Below are positions 13,888-14,086 of a stretch of 14,086 bases of DNA, piece by piece. The notes under the pieces are model-generated. The model ran no database searches. It was not told the origin of the DNA and saw only the letters and a program-made list of their open reading frames with translations. A program made the position numbers and the translations under genes. Numbering within the stretch: position 1 is the first letter of the stretch; each line of letters starts with the position of its first letter. This DNA comes from Candidatus Hydrogenedentota bacterium (GTDB lineage Bacteria > Hydrogenedentota > Hydrogenedentia > Hydrogenedentales > SLHB01), in contig PUMX01000400.1 in the NCBI GenBank assembly GCA_003552485.1, positions 1 through 14,086 of the forward strand. Reading direction: 5' to 3'.

Positions 13888-14086
13888 TTACAAGCGGCGG
13901 TCGGTTCCTTGTTCGCGCAAAGATCCGCCTACAACCAGCGCGCCGCCAATCAGCACCAGATTCTTGATGATGTACTGGCCTTCAAGCGTCAAGCCATGGG
14001 GGACGATAGTAAAGCTGTCGGCGGGCAACAGAAACAGCGGCAGGATCGTGCCTGGAAGCTGCAGGACCAGTAACACCAATGCAAGC
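13888..14086 (-). CDS. DoxX/YkgB-like membrane protein, C-terminal part
   Basis: Only the last 66 or so codons are in the window; the frame stays open to the right edge with no convincing start (a TTG at 14079 sits inside a hydrophobic stretch), so the gene begins outside. The visible part has a hydrophobic segment (about QLPGTILPLFLLP), then GLTLEGQYIIKNLVLIGGAL, and a short charged tail. The GQYIIKNLVLI block is typical of DoxX/YkgB (DUF417)-type small membrane proteins, which lie in the inner membrane and have poorly known roles. The family call rests on this C-terminal block alone. Confidence 0.7.
   Translation of the reverse strand, partial: LALVLLVLQLPGTILPLFLLPADSFTIVPHGLTLEGQYIIKNLVLIGGALVVGGSLREQGTDRRL

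Overview
The window is GC-rich bacterial DNA with about ten tightly packed genes, ordinary Shine-Dalgarno sites, ATG/GTG starts and no phage, transposase, CRISPR, rRNA or tRNA signal. A secreted Asp-box (sialidase-like) protein, tandem secreted purple-acid-phosphatase-like enzymes, short C-rich/G-rich hairpin repeats and one possible PEP-CTERM-like relic suggest a free-living, polymer-degrading Gram-negative lineage of the Planctomycetota/Verrucomicrobiota/Hydrogenedentota sort, probably a metagenome-assembled contig. This placement is an inference from gene content; no marker gene proves it.

Layout, left to right. 1-285: non-coding, with two 41-bp hairpin repeats and a possible terminator. 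286-2895 (-): a copper-exporting P1B-ATPase with an N-terminal YHS domain and two heavy-metal-binding domains. 2896-3364: long intergenic stretch with a near-consensus sigma70 promoter pointing right, a 12-bp palindrome and, antisense, a short reading frame resembling a PEP-CTERM tail. 3365-5266 (+): a two-gene unit made of an unrecognised beta-rich 249-residue protein and, 3 bases later, an RlmD/RlmC/TrmA-type RNA m5U methyltransferase with its Fe-S cysteines. 5310-6980 (-): SulP-family anion transporter with a STAS domain. 7167-9643 (-): a sulfane-sulfur module of two half-size YeeE/YedE membrane proteins followed by a CstB-like persulfide dioxygenase-rhodanese fusion; SulP lies 186 bp downstream on the same strand. 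9720-12281 (-): two tandem paralogous purple-acid-phosphatase-like enzymes with signal peptides. 12282-12699: divergent intergenic region. 12700-13857 (+): secreted five-Asp-box protein. 13888-14086 (-): C-terminal end of a DoxX/YkgB-like membrane protein cut by the window edge.

How they fit together. The best-supported functional unit is the sulfur module: the two YeeE/YedE halves would form an inner-membrane channel for thiosulfate or another sulfur species, the dioxygenase-rhodanese would oxidise low-molecular-weight persulfide to sulfite/thiosulfate, and SulP could move the resulting oxyanion. No CstR/BigR-type persulfide sensor is visible. The two phosphatases and the Asp-box protein carry export signals and probably act on extracellular phosphoesters and glycans; they share a divergent control region. 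The copper pump and the RNA methyltransferase are housekeeping or stress functions with no evident link to the rest.

Nothing in the window is clearly a new system. The items most worth following are the split-YeeE/CstB/SulP grouping, the tandem phosphatases facing the Asp-box gene, and the unknown protein paired with the RNA methyltransferase.
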